A stretch of 64,000 nt of DNA, taken from contig JABBOT010000008.1 in the NCBI GenBank assembly GCA_016165875.1, positions 1,667,716-1,731,715 of the forward strand, given 5' to 3'. The position numbers and the translations under genes are program-made. Origin of the DNA: Acanthopleura granulata (Eukaryota > Mollusca > Polyplacophora > Chitonida > Chitonidae). The notes below the pieces were generated by a model, which saw only the letters and a program-made list of their open reading frames with translations, did no database searches and was not told the DNA's origin. Shown piece by piece: positions 52,801 to 64,000 of this stretch (position 1 is the first letter of the stretch; the number at the start of each line of letters is the position of its first letter).

Positions 52801-55800
52801 ACCAGAACAGCGCGTTGAACCATCTCATTAAAATGGGTTGTGAGCCAACAGCTTGAGGTTACGACTTCCACAGGCATGTGTTCTGACTTCCTACACACAA
52901 CCGCAAGAACTAGCTCAAAATACAGCTCTCCCACTGCATTTTATTGTGTAACGATGTTAGACATTGCGGTATAAATGATGTACGGTGCGAGAATTCGGCC
53001 TGCTGATTCACAACTTCAGGAAGCTTATAACGGCACGTGTCAGAACTATAAGCAGCATATAAAACTTAGCTCTCAAACACAGTTTCAGTTTTAGCAAAGA
53101 AAAACTTTCTCAATATAACAACAAAAAATGAATTTGTGTTTTTAAGTTAGGCGTACCATTGCACTACACTACAATTATGTTTACATGTAGCTACTAATTT
53201 TCGAAAATCTTATGGATATACCAAACAACTGTCCGAAAGATACATCAACACCAGTGGCACCTGGTTCTCTATAATCCTTCGTTACACGCCTCAAGTTGTC
53301 GTGTAACTAGGCTGTTGTAAGCAGAGAGTCTTTCAACTCACCGGATTGTCGGGACCTCAGAGGTAAAACTGACTTCCTGACATGCGCACAAGAGCTGTTG
53401 TTTCCTCCACAAACTCGACAGTTGTCAAATGTCGCACTGGATTCCAGTTTGTTGTCACACCCTATTTTCTGTCAAAATCATCATCAAAATAAAGCGTAGG
53501 TCACAACGCATTGTTACAGAGGCACAACAGGTAAAACTGCTTCTCAACCAGGACCCCTGTGTGGTCTTTAGATAATTGGAAATTTAACCGCTTGACCTGC
53601 GAGAAAGAACATGCTCTGGGAACCCAAGACATCCGATAATTTGGTCTTGTATTTTCTTTAATATAAATATATAGTCCCTTTGGAAACCTTTTCCGCGTAC
53701 AGCAATTTGGGCATGACTCTGTAGTCTGCTGTTCATCTCATCTGCTTTGGCGATGACCATTTGCGAACAACCAGATCACTTAACACTCTTCCAGTGTTAG
53801 AGAGCAATGATAAATTCAGCTAGGACTCTAGTCACCATATAACGGGAAAAGGAAAAAACGCCCACCTAACAAATCTTAGGTTTGGTGTAGTACTAAAATA
53901 ACTTGTACAGAACGACGTGACTAGGATGTAATAACAGAAACTCTCTACAGAATGGTGCAGCTAGGATTATTCTCTCTCGTGACTTACTCGGCATTTTCCG
54001 CCAGCACATATTGATCTCTGGTCATCAGAACAGGGGGTCCCTTCCCAGGCATAGCCGAAATTCTGTGTAATGGTGTATCCTTCTGCTTTACAAGTGAGGT
54101 GACATGGGTTTTCTCCTTAAAAAGTAAACATCGATGTGTGCAAAACAAGTTTGTGCATGGGCTTCATGTTTAACGGTTTCAAACACCAAAGAATAAAGCC
54201 TATTCCAACGACCTAACCTTTGTGGGACAGCACTAATCTTCCACTGATATGGTGTGTATGCCTATGCGTCAAACGTCAGAAAGTTTGTCAGCTGTTTGCC
54301 TAAAGCTGGTGGTTTTCCCCATCCTTAAAACTTACTGACATCGTACATGTGAAAACTTCCTGAGTATGGTGTTACACAACAATCATGTAACTCATTTCTA
54401 AAGAGGTTTTTATCTGGCATCAAAATCAGCAGATCGATGCGAAAATACTTGGCGCCACTATGTTAACTTTAAGATCTAACTCGGCGTACAACTATCATAG
54501 ACTGAGGTCCATGGAAAATAATGGCCATATTCAATTTATGGAATTTGCTTGACAATAAAGTTAAAACGGACCCATGGTACATGCACCTTACACAGACCTT
54601 TGTGGTACTTTTGACATTCAGAGAAAAATCAATGTATTAAGTCCCAAAATGTTAAATTATCATTAACACAAAATACTGTATTTTTACCGCTTGCTGTGGG
54701 CTTCCAAATATAGGATGTCCCCAGCAGAAAATGACGACCATCGTTAAGGGAACACTGGTACGCTCTGAAATCAACATCTCGAGGGCATTTCTGTAAAAGA
54801 GTAGTACACTCCATCATAAATCTTACATATCTTCTAAACTTTATTTGCTTAAGATGTACCCACATGACATTCCATAGACCAGGGTTTACATGAGATACTT
54901 ACTGATAATTTTACCAAAACTAAGAATATCTTGGTTACTAACCGAAGCATACTCACCTGGGTGCAGACAAATTTTTAAAGTTTATTATACAATTATCAGG
55001 TCTGTTTTAGTCAAGTAGCAAACGAATTTGTCGCTAAAATCTCACATGCTTAGAATGATGAGGTTGCGGGTTCGATCCCACGCATTGCCAAGCACATTAA
55101 CTTCAAGGATGCCGAAAATAACTCACCTGTTCCAAACAGCCTGCAGGGTCCAACTTAAGTATGTCACCTGCCTCATGCAAAATCATCTGTGTGGGACATA
55201 AGTGAACCGTCATGAACATAGTTCACCATTTCTGACACACATTAGGTGTTCGTGCACAGCTCACCCATCACGACGATAACAAACTAATTCCAGACATATT
55301 CCACCTGTCATATTCCTGGATGTGACTCACCTTAGCCCAATTAAAGTGATAGCTTTCCCTGAATATGACTCATCTGAACAAAAGCTAGTCTTTCCTGGAC
55401 AAATAGCTGTCCCGGACACATCTATCTCTCGAGAACAAACATAGCTCATCTCCCTTCCACACATAACTTACCTCTCCTTGAGGTATCTCTACAGGGGTTG
55501 AACTTACCTTAACTGTACACAATTTGTACTCCAGGCTCCGACCATTGCAGTAAGTGAGCACCGTGTGGAGGTACTTCTCACCTGTCCACCACAGACAGTC
55601 ACGTGATCGCCTACTGACCCCCTGACCACATGTTCGCGAGCAGTCGGACCACCAAGACCAGGCGGACCACACCGTGGGATGGTCACGTGGTCGGTAAGTG
55701 TGACCTTTCTGACTGGAAACCGGAACTGCCTAAAATAAAGGTAAAATTTGTTATGTCATTAGCTTCACCAATATGACATTATTTTGCAAGAGATCATTTC

Positions 55801-58800
55801 TGTTTGGTATGGTGGACATGCGAGCGCCGCGCTATTTTAAGTGCTTTCTCACTGTAAGAACGTCGTATCGATGGCAAGAGAGGTAACACCTCGTTCAGTC
55901 CCAGTGTGCTGACACCTTACCTGGGTATCCAAAAGTGGGCCAATATTCAACCATCTTCACAAATTACTTTTTTTTTAAATATATTTTTTGTTATTTTATT
56001 TTTAAATTTAGAATACAACAATATGACATTGTATTTACCTTTATGCTACCACAAGAGAAAATTAACTGGTCCATTTTGTCAAACCTCAGATATGCCTCTG
56101 AGGCCGAAGTTGTGGTGTTGCATTTCTGATTGTATGGAGGGGTCGCGTTTATTTCAAGCAAATATCGAGAGTGGTAAGATCAGCGGATAAAGTGGAGCTG
56201 CCTCATAGGAAATCCCGCTATATAGGTTACAATAATCGAAATACCTCGACATGACAAATCTAGCACTTTTAACCATCATGACCTCTCAGTTCGCGAGACC
56301 TGACAGGTGTCACTTGGATATATGTTCTGCATAAACCTCATCGCTGGCGGTAAAAAGAAAGTCGCCCCCACTGCCGTCTGTAGTATTCCCTTCGGAGCAG
56401 GTGCCCGGGAGATTCCCAATATTGAGTAAACTCTGGTGTACGGCAGAGGGCAGAGGACTGTGTGTAACAGTATGGGGTTTATTACCACGGGATAAACGGA
56501 TGCACGGGGTGTGTTTGCCTAGCAGATGGTGACATTTGGTTTTAGAGTCTCACAAACGGAAATAAACTGGTATTTAGCAGAGGTCTTCTTGCCTTTCATC
56601 TAGGGACTCATTACTTCGGGCGGAGAACGCCTGTTTACCACAATCATGGTCTACTTACACAAGCGCAATGCAGCTGCTGCGAAATTCTTCTTTCATAGAG
56701 AACAAAATTTATTTCACCAAACTGAACAATCAGTATTAATTAGGTCTTGGGTATGTAGGGAATCGGGCAGACGTACGGCAGAAAAAAAACATGCCAACAT
56801 CACATAATTTTAACTTGAAGACTTGAAATAATAAATGTTCTTGAACACTAAAGTGTGGCATTCATAACAGTGATAACCACGCGAGCTTCTCGCAAAAACT
56901 ATTACAGATGCGTATCAAGTAAAGACAACGTGTGATGATTTATTTCAGCAGAGGTGATAAATGAAAAACATACCGCTTAGTAATAGTACAGCTGTCTTCA
57001 AAATGTACATTTCAAACTTATCAAGAAAAATCTTCCAAGGATAAGGCGTAAAATATATGCGAGACAGATATGGCTAGCAGACATTCCGAGGGCGCAAAGC
57101 TTCACCAGAGGTAAATGTAGCCAACGAATCATTTAAAGTGACGAAAGACTGTGCATGTTCAAAGATAAGTTTGCCAAACAGGTTGGACAATATTATGTTC
57201 ATTTCGGTCAAGTATTTTCTTCTATCAGTTACTACGAGAGTGGAAAGTGGCATTTGACCGTGCTCCGTCGGTTAACACGAAAAGAAACCATTGTTTGTGG
57301 GCAGTGGTGTAATTATTCCAGGCGCGGAACACTCTTGTCACCTGATACTGTAGTAAGCTGCCATAAACGTACAGTTATAATATTTAATGGTCAAGAAACT
57401 TACTACCGCCAAAACAACAATGGTCTGGAAATACCTTGCAGTGTTGTTCACCCATGTACATACCATAATTAAGATACATAACATTAAAACTAATAAAAAT
57501 GTTATTAGATGTTAAACTGACAATGAACTCCGAACATTTATGGCACAGCTGATAAACAGCTGATGTGTTCTAGTTCTCTGATTGGTCAATGTCTTATAAG
57601 CTTAAAAGCACGGGCGCCTTCAGATCCCCAGTCGGCAGCACAATACTCCACACTTCAAAGGAAGATAATTCAGCAACGAATTCATACAAATTCAAACAGA
57701 TTTTTGGATTCAAGAGAGAACAGTGCCTCAATCATGAGCTGTCTTTCACTTTAAAAATTCTTCTATGCAGATCCAAGCCATCATCAAGATGTAAGAAATT
57801 GGTTCTTGACCGAGGTAAATTGACCGCTATGAGTAGACTACACACAGCTACCACATCGCTGTGGATGCAGATATTGCATGGGCGAGAAGCAAACCGTGTT
57901 GACTTTTCCCCAAGTCTTGGTGGAAATAAAGTGACATACTAACTTAAACACGTGTGCGTTTATTTCATATCAAGTGTCTTTTTCTCGTTTTATCACAATT
58001 TTCACATAAACGGATGGCGGGTGCATAAGAGTGGGTACTTGCAAATTCTAATGACAAAGTACTTCTTTGAGAATAAAAACTACGGGACGTGGTTCCAGCA
58101 CAGAGTGACAGGTGTGTGACTGAGGAATGCTTACAGCAGTGGCTTGTAAAAAAACTCACAGGAACAGATACACTCCACTCCACACGCTTCAAAACATGCG
58201 GTTTTATTCCATAAAGTTGGATGACACACAGTTATTGCTTATTCTTTGGGGGCTGGTCGAAGTGACCGACTGATGAAGATGATTGTCTTCGAATCGCTTG
58301 GACTAATTTGTTCACATATTTGTATGGAACAATACAATTAAGATATATAATGGGCCTTGGTATATTATAGTTCTATAGTAAATAATCCATATATGGAAAT
58401 GAATGTGCCATTGCAGTCGAGCATAACTTTACTGAGTTTTGAATCAAAGCGCAAACTTGGCATTTGATAAATGTTGCATTCATGTCAGTTCCGGGATCTC
58501 AACAACGTCTGTCCGAGGATAGTGCCAAAACGTATTTCATATGAAGTACTATTCTATGACCGACTGACAAGTGACAGACAGCAATTCGTAAGGCAAATAA
58601 TATAGGCATAATAAACGGTGCCCTCCAGTTGAACAACATAGTTTCACTTTTTGCATTCATGCACATGCAGATTAGGGAATCTCATCTGTGATTATTTTTG
58701 TCACTCGTGCATTCTTGTATATTTATCTTTGGTATGAAATACGTGTACATGAGAAACTGTGGTTTTAAGAACATTAATTACGACAGCCAGACGCGGCCTT

Positions 58801-61800
58801 GTTTTCTTTGACAACGTGGTCGTAAAGGGGAAAAATCGCACTGTGTACGGTAACTTTTTATATTCATTTGATGTTTCTACTGTACTCTCATCCAGAAACC
58901 GGCTACTATTAAACTGCATGGTCTTGGGGTGTAGAGACCTTATCATCGACTCTGTATGTAGTTCCTGCATGCCACGCTGTTCCTACTTTTTCCACTTGCA
59001 TTGGACACGATCCGATGGCCACCGTTTTAGTAGTGGGTGTATTTACATTTATAAACCTTATACGGATTAAAAAAAGAGTAAATTTAATTAAAACCGTTTT
59101 GCACTAATTGGCAGACAGCCACGTGATCGACTATAGTAATTAGTTCGCTTGTCGGGCGGGGCAACCTGTGCGGCCTGCTCTTGTAACAAAGGTGTGAAGA
59201 CATTAGCCTTTTCACCCCTCCGTCATCCATCACATCACATTAGCCTCGCCCTATGTCACGCGCTCTCTGGGCTGTTCACGCATGTGCAAATATACAGGAC
59301 CATACCGCTTATACAGCGGAGTGATTTGTGACTGTCACAGTATTCAATTATACGAAACAAAAATATCAGAATTTTTTGTTACCAGAAGTTAAATTCAATT
59401 TATAATCAATTCCGCACAAGTCGATAACAATCTCTCTACCTTTCAAAGGGGTTTTATAGTCAACAAATATTTCACATACTACAGCCTACACATGTCGACA
59501 CACAGAGTGAAACGAATGAAATAAAAAACTGAAAAGGTTTGCCAGCATATATTAGTCGCACTGATCAACGATAAATGTGGTCTGCTTGTGTCCCAAATCT
59601 AACATCCCTTTATGTATTTACACATAAATTCAGGTAGAAACGTTTTTGGGGACATACATGTATTTCATATATGCATCCTAACCTAACATACATTCCCACC
59701 AGTTATAGATAGATGAGGTCGTCCAATTCCACCCTGTACATTTAACACAAATCAGAACACCTATCTGTGGGGTTGCCAAAAGCGAACTTCCTTTGATGTT
59801 TTTTTAGCAGAGAAAATCTGGTTTGTTTTCCACGCGGATGCATAAATTTCACAGAGCGTGAAGAATGCTCATAATGTATGGTCATACAGCTGTAAACTGG
59901 TTATGGTGGAATGGCTAAGGCGGTCATGAATGTATCCTCTCTCGGCTATTTATTTGTAGGCTTCGCTTCACTGGGTCAATCTTACGCACACCCACTGAAT
60001 CGGGGCGTTTTGAAGTTGTCCTACGGAATCTCCTCTTGGATAATTAAACAAGAAATTATCTAACCATTACGGTATGATATTTACGTCTAGATGTCTAATT
60101 GCTGTTGAAGATATATCAACGTTTTTCAACGTTGTACATAGCCCTGTGCAAGCTGTTTGGAACAATTTCAAGAGATGTGTTTATCTACAGGCATACACCA
60201 GTGCTATATAGTTAAGGGTATAATAAACTCTGGGTTTAGTTTATAACTGTACCTCACCTGTTATCTCTAAGCAGCTCAAAAGTACAAGCAGCTTTTACTG
60301 GCAACGTGAAAATTAGTATGTTCAGCTCTCTTACAACACGGCGAAATCTTAAAAAGAACGAAGGCGAAATATATCACTAAAATATATCATACGAGAAAAC
60401 AGAATAGGATCTAGCTGTCGTCACCTACAGGTGGTGGGAGGTACAGGCCGAGTTAAAATGGCATTTAGCGGCATTTTGGAATGCACGAAAAACGACCGTG
60501 AGACAGACATGTATATATCATATACTAGACACAAGCTCGGTTTCATAACTCGATGCCCTGGTTACATCGGGATGTACTCAACGTACAGCTTGTCTAAATC
60601 TGTGTCATAAATAACGGGGGTCTGTTTCCGCAAAGTTACAGCGGGAAAATGTGGAAATCGTCACCATGGTGATGACTGTAAATAAACGGCACAGGGGTCA
60701 CAGCGCTCTCTCTGTGGGTCGTATTACTTAGACAGCTCGTATATTCTATAGGACACAGGCTTAGTCTTACGGCAATGCCCATTTGTTATGAATAAAGTCA
60801 CCGCTTGTCGGTTATAATATGACTAAATTTAGAGTAGTTGTGTACCGTATATATGTCTGTAGTAGGTAAGGAACAACGGCCGATTCCACGGAGCAATTTC
60901 TGACTTACGTCAAGATTTGACGTATTACATTTTTTATCTGGGGCCTATATAGAAATTAAAATTTTTGTCACCAACTCATAAATGTCAGCTGAACTTAGAA
61001 CAATGTGCCATTTTCAACTATACCCGTAAGTCAACATGTATATACAGGGACAATCGGGTAAATATATCTTGCTTTAATTGTATGCATAAAGACCTTTAAT
61101 ATAGGTCTGAATCCTTTCATAAGTATATATAGCCTTGTATCTCAGTGTGATAATGACAAATATATACACCATATTTAAGATTTTAAAACAAACATCATCA
61201 GATGTAGTATATTCAATAGTTATATCTGCTATAAGTCAAGGCGGACATAAGTGAGCTAATTGTGACAGGAACGAGCCGTATAGCTCTCCTACGGAAAGTG
61301 CAAACCTTACACATAAATCAGGCCCACCGTGTGTAGAGGAAGACCTTTACTTTATTAGCCCAGGATGACCGACATTTAATTTTTCTCGAACACATAATAA
61401 GCCTAATCCATTACAGATAACATGAAAGGCTGACATTTCTCATTGCCTCGATTATAAGTCATTGTTTGACACTTTTGCCCTGGGACAGGCATAATTATCT
61501 TGTGGACAGTACTAACTTATTCGTGAAAATGTGCATTGGTCACATACCTTGTACGACAAAATGACAATAGGTCAAATGAATATGTCAGAAAAGGCAGGTC
61601 ACTTCACCGTGTCAGCGTGGACAGAAACAATTAAAGACTGTCCATGATTTATAGCTTTTGTGAACTTGGACTACATGTACTGTTTCAAAAGTCAAACAGG
61701 AAGTGAAACCAAAAAGTGGATTACCAGTAACAATATACTACATCTCAATTAAACAGAGCGTTTGCACCAACGCAGTGGGTTTCCCCCACAGTCTCTGATC

Positions 61801-63676
61801 GTGAAAAGTACATGTACAGTAAGTTTATGAAAATGCAGTAATTCTTATATATCTCGTTTACATGACATTTTTCTGTGTGTAATTATCGAAAATGTTCTTT
61901 GTCTCCAATGTGCGAAATATTCACATCAAGTACGTGAATACACAAATACACCTACATGTATAACTTTGAATATGAACCTCTATGGATACTTTAATAGGAA
62001 CAATATATAGTCTACTATTTTCACTAAATTCCTTTAATTGTGAAAAGGCATGTATTGATACTATACACATGTGTATGATAAGACCAAACACTGATCGGGG
62101 GACATGCTCCGTTAAAACGATTTTCCCTTAACCGAATTTCATATTCAGTATCTTTTACATTTCGTGCCCTTGGGTGCATACACACCCTGGCAATATTGAC
62201 GGCTCGGAGGAACTAAGAGACGCATTACGGGTCTTATTGAGACGTCTAGGCTTTAGATGTTGTGTTAAGTCAGTTAATGCCCGGATGAATGGAAGACGGT
62301 GGTAACCAGAGGTAGCCCTTAGGTTAATATCTGTGTTTGTTCTTCATCACGGTCAGGACGGTTTGCCAAAGTAAGTAAATCAGGTTCAAACCACAGGTGG
62401 TTGACGGATGGGTTCTATATACACAGAGGTCACGGGTTCCAGCAAACACATCGTGTAATAGATTTGATTGAGCTGGAATTATCGCTTGCATCTTGTATTT
62501 CGGTGGTACATACATATAGAAAGAGTGCGAGTGGTACATACGAGGGTGTAATTTCTAACGCCTACAGACGTCAACCACTGCAATAAATTTTCGTCTGTTT
62601 TATAATAAGGTTATACCACTGTTGTTCAACCATCCTGAATTATAGCATGTGTTTATCACTAGAGATTTTCTCTTCCGGTGACATTTAATAATATTTTTAT
62701 ATATATGTTATATATGTATATATAAATATATATTTATATGTTTCAAGACAAGTTTTGTGTACCCGATGAGTTTGAGGTGGCCTGAGGTATCCACAGCCTT
62801 AATTCCTATTCAGTTAAATTGATGAAGATTTATACAATTCCCAATTAACTTTAGACTTTCCGTCTTCGACACGTGTACTCCACTCCGTTGATGAACTGTT
62901 TTGAAAGAAAACAATGTTCAAGCCAACTCTAATCCAGTCCATTAACCCCAGGCTACAAGCCAGGCCTGGATTGCCAAACACGTCACGGAAACCCAGAGAG
63001 CTCCAGATCCATGTCGACGATCTCTGCATGCAAAAGGCAACTCGATTATCAATATGACCTTATTTTTCTTATGGAAGCCAATAAGTTTGTCTAAACATCG
63101 CTGATGTTGATAAATAGTTATAGATAGGGTATTATTGGAGCATCGACAAATTGTCATATACATTTCCATTCATGAACGAATTATTAACAAATCGGAACTG
63201 ATACTGACAAATAAATTTATCAACACATGTAAATAAATCACCTAGCATTAGTCCCGGCCAATAATGCACGCACACTGCCCTCTTTTGCAACATTTGTAAT
63301 TTTTACCCTTTACCTTCATAGATATCAGAACAGTTGTAAGATAGATCAGATATACGGACACTGTATGCCTAGAATGTCGGCTTGAGTTTCCCTAACGTGA
63401 TGCTTCACTAAAACAGCGCCATCTATATGTAGAGGATACATGCAGATAACTTATATAGAGACTACGCCTCCGCAAAGAAAATATCGTCGTGATATGACAT
63501 AAACGATGATGTTGATGATATTTAGCCAGAAGTAAATTCGCAGACAGGAAAACAACGATGTAAGGACATTGGAATGTGAATATCCACTTGTATATATATG
63601 TACTTACCAAGAGAAGTGTAGTAAGTATGTACCAACATCCGGTTATCATCCCCGAAGGTGACATCATGGCGACCAT
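49861..63676 (-). CDS. ADAMTSL5: ADAMTS-like protein 5-like secreted matrix protein (TSP1, spacer, NTR)
   Basis: Predicted secreted extracellular-matrix glycoprotein without a protease domain; vertebrate ADAMTSL5 is reported to associate with fibrillin microfibrils (family knowledge). Exons, 5' to 3': 63676-63608, 55729-55508, 54790-54688, 54115-53988, 53468-53342, 52422-52339, 51879-51713, 51379-51040, 50858-50796, 50183-49861; 1626 nt, 541 aa (human about 480). Residues 1-23 form a hydrophobic signal peptide (CWYILTTLLL). The thrombospondin type 1 repeat begins at W44 (WSAWSWW, CSRTCGQGV); the ADAMTS Cys-rich part follows at ~98-216 (FRAYQCSLNDG, NCRVCGGNNSSC), then the spacer at ~217-310 (GYYYIGQIPGGSTNIEIRE). 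A Lys-rich linker lies at ~310-413 and the NTR domain at ~415-541 (ETRYDVRIIKTYKND, YKCRCPKLKIGKEYVIMG). The first exon is 7.9 kb away and is assigned by signal-peptide character and phase 0, so it is less certain. Several in-frame upstream ATGs exist. Confidence 0.86.
50500..50690 (+). mobile_element. SINE of the 19581 family with an internal deletion
   Basis: Body words tctcaccaatgcggtcgctg and tggcttcctctccgtgcctg, and the tail gtataagtgaaatattcttg plus (aaat)n. Part of the body (the cgtgggaaggtc section) is missing. A separate tRNA-like piece, gttcgacttcgg near 50388, precedes it. Confidence 0.82.
55035..55090 (+). mobile_element. tRNA-like T-arm fragment
   Basis: gcgggttcgatcccacgc at 55066-55083 forms a perfect T-arm stem-loop with the standard B box. 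No matching D arm or acceptor stem is evident, so it looks like a SINE relic in an intron of the ADAMTSL5-like gene. Confidence 0.45.
55127..55186 (-). CDS. possible cassette exon of the ADAMTSL5-like gene (60 nt, 20 codons)
   Basis: A 60-nt open segment sits between the TSP1 exon and the Cys-rich exon. It has a good acceptor (cccacacag) and a strong donor (gtgagt), is phase 0 on both sides, and encodes a peptide starting MILHEAGDIL with one extra cysteine. Homology favours skipping: the flanking exons join as EYKLCTVK then KCPRDVDF, which matches the six-cysteine TSP1 layout, whereas inclusion would insert 20 residues between the fifth and sixth cysteines. I therefore left it out of the main model. 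It may be a regulated alternative exon or a chance open segment. Confidence 0.4.
55730..63607 (-). other. 7.9-kb intron 1 of the ADAMTSL5-like gene
   Basis: Open frames of 60-117 codons occur on both strands (for example plus 57155-57472 and 57589-57942), but none shows a domain I recognise or clear exon structure. The stretch at about 56270-56640 is less AT-rich than its surroundings. An AT-rich dinucleotide patch lies at 62690-62745. No SINE of the local family was seen here. Long first introns often hold regulatory elements, but none can be named from sequence. Confidence 0.5.
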
Positions 63677-64000
63677 TGGCGTCAATATAAACCTGAACAG
63701 AGGAACAAACAAGCGATTAGTCATTCTTAAACCAAAACAACCATATTTTTCGAGTATTCTGTGAAATTTATATTTCGTGCAAAAAATAAGATCATCACGT
63801 AAAGATTTCAAACTAATAATGTGGTGGGTGATTTTAACAAGTTATAGAAAACGTTTGTAATTAGGACTTCTTAAACTCAAATTGTTTGCTGATCGCTCTG
63901 ACGCTGGGGGACGAGTTTGTATGTGGGATCCTGCACCACATTCGCATTAGACAGGCCACAGACGACTGAAAAACAGCGAGTGTTAAAACACACACCGCGA
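63677..64000 (-). other. sequence upstream of the ADAMTSL5-like start codon
   Basis: The frame stays open leftwards and rightwards of the chosen ATG (in-frame ATGs up to 63811), but the signal-peptide core lies just after the 63676 start, so I chose that one. The rest is probably 5'UTR or a 5' intron; a possible acceptor-like gtttttcag (minus) occurs near 63967. The transcription start is not visible and may be outside the window. Confidence 0.4.

Noticed and set aside
57155..57942. Plus-strand open frames of 105 and 117 codons in the long intron
   Set aside because: No recognisable domain, no splice context and no codon-use signal that I can see. They are the size expected by chance here.

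Overview
The window is animal nuclear DNA: AT-rich, intron-dense, with no prokaryotic features. The protein sequences point to a lophotrochozoan, most likely a mollusc. The species call is inference. It rests partly on a family of tRNA-headed SINEs that share a 3' tail (gtgaaatattcttgagtac followed by a gcgtaaaacacc-like motif), which I associate with mollusc genomes but could not search.

Three protein genes can be rebuilt exon by exon, with reading phase conserved at every junction. (1) Importin-11 (IPO11), minus strand, 8461-28445: 26 coding exons, 969 aa, preceded by 5'UTR and followed by a probable 3'UTR of about 4 kb. (2) Zinc transporter ZnT5 (SLC30A5), plus strand, 29040-45491: 16 coding exons, 771 aa. 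It lies head-to-head with IPO11, with 594 bp between the two start codons, a probable shared promoter. (3) An ADAMTSL5-like secreted matrix protein, minus strand, 49861-63676: 10 coding exons plus one possible 60-nt cassette exon, 541 aa, with thrombospondin type 1, ADAMTS Cys-rich/spacer and C-terminal netrin-like (NTR) domains. It is tail-to-tail with SLC30A5. Region 1-4400 is intergenic, with repeats and one good SINE.

The most striking signal is a recurrent pattern. At least five tandem repeats in IPO11 and SLC30A5 are not random intronic satellites but copies of an exon boundary, namely a splice site plus the adjoining 40-80 nt of coding exon. They are: the acceptor of IPO11's last exon (about 19 extra copies, period ~79 bp), the acceptor of IPO11 exon 18 (about 8 acceptors, 65 bp), the donor of SLC30A5 exon 9 (11 donors, 53-58 bp), the acceptor of SLC30A5 exon 11 (3 acceptors, exactly 95 bp) and a decayed copy of the acceptor of SLC30A5 exon 14 (94 bp). 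In each case the measured period is not a multiple of three, so only one splice site keeps the frame.

Other points: a U12-type AT-AC intron in IPO11 and a U12-type GT-AG intron in SLC30A5, each with a near-consensus branch site; two GC-AG introns; a foldback/MITE-like element with long inverted repeats in SLC30A5; several SINE copies, one with a 14-bp target-site duplication; and several ordinary minisatellites (17, 28, 38 and about 51 bp units).

The three genes do unrelated work: nuclear import, zinc loading of the early secretory pathway, and the extracellular matrix.
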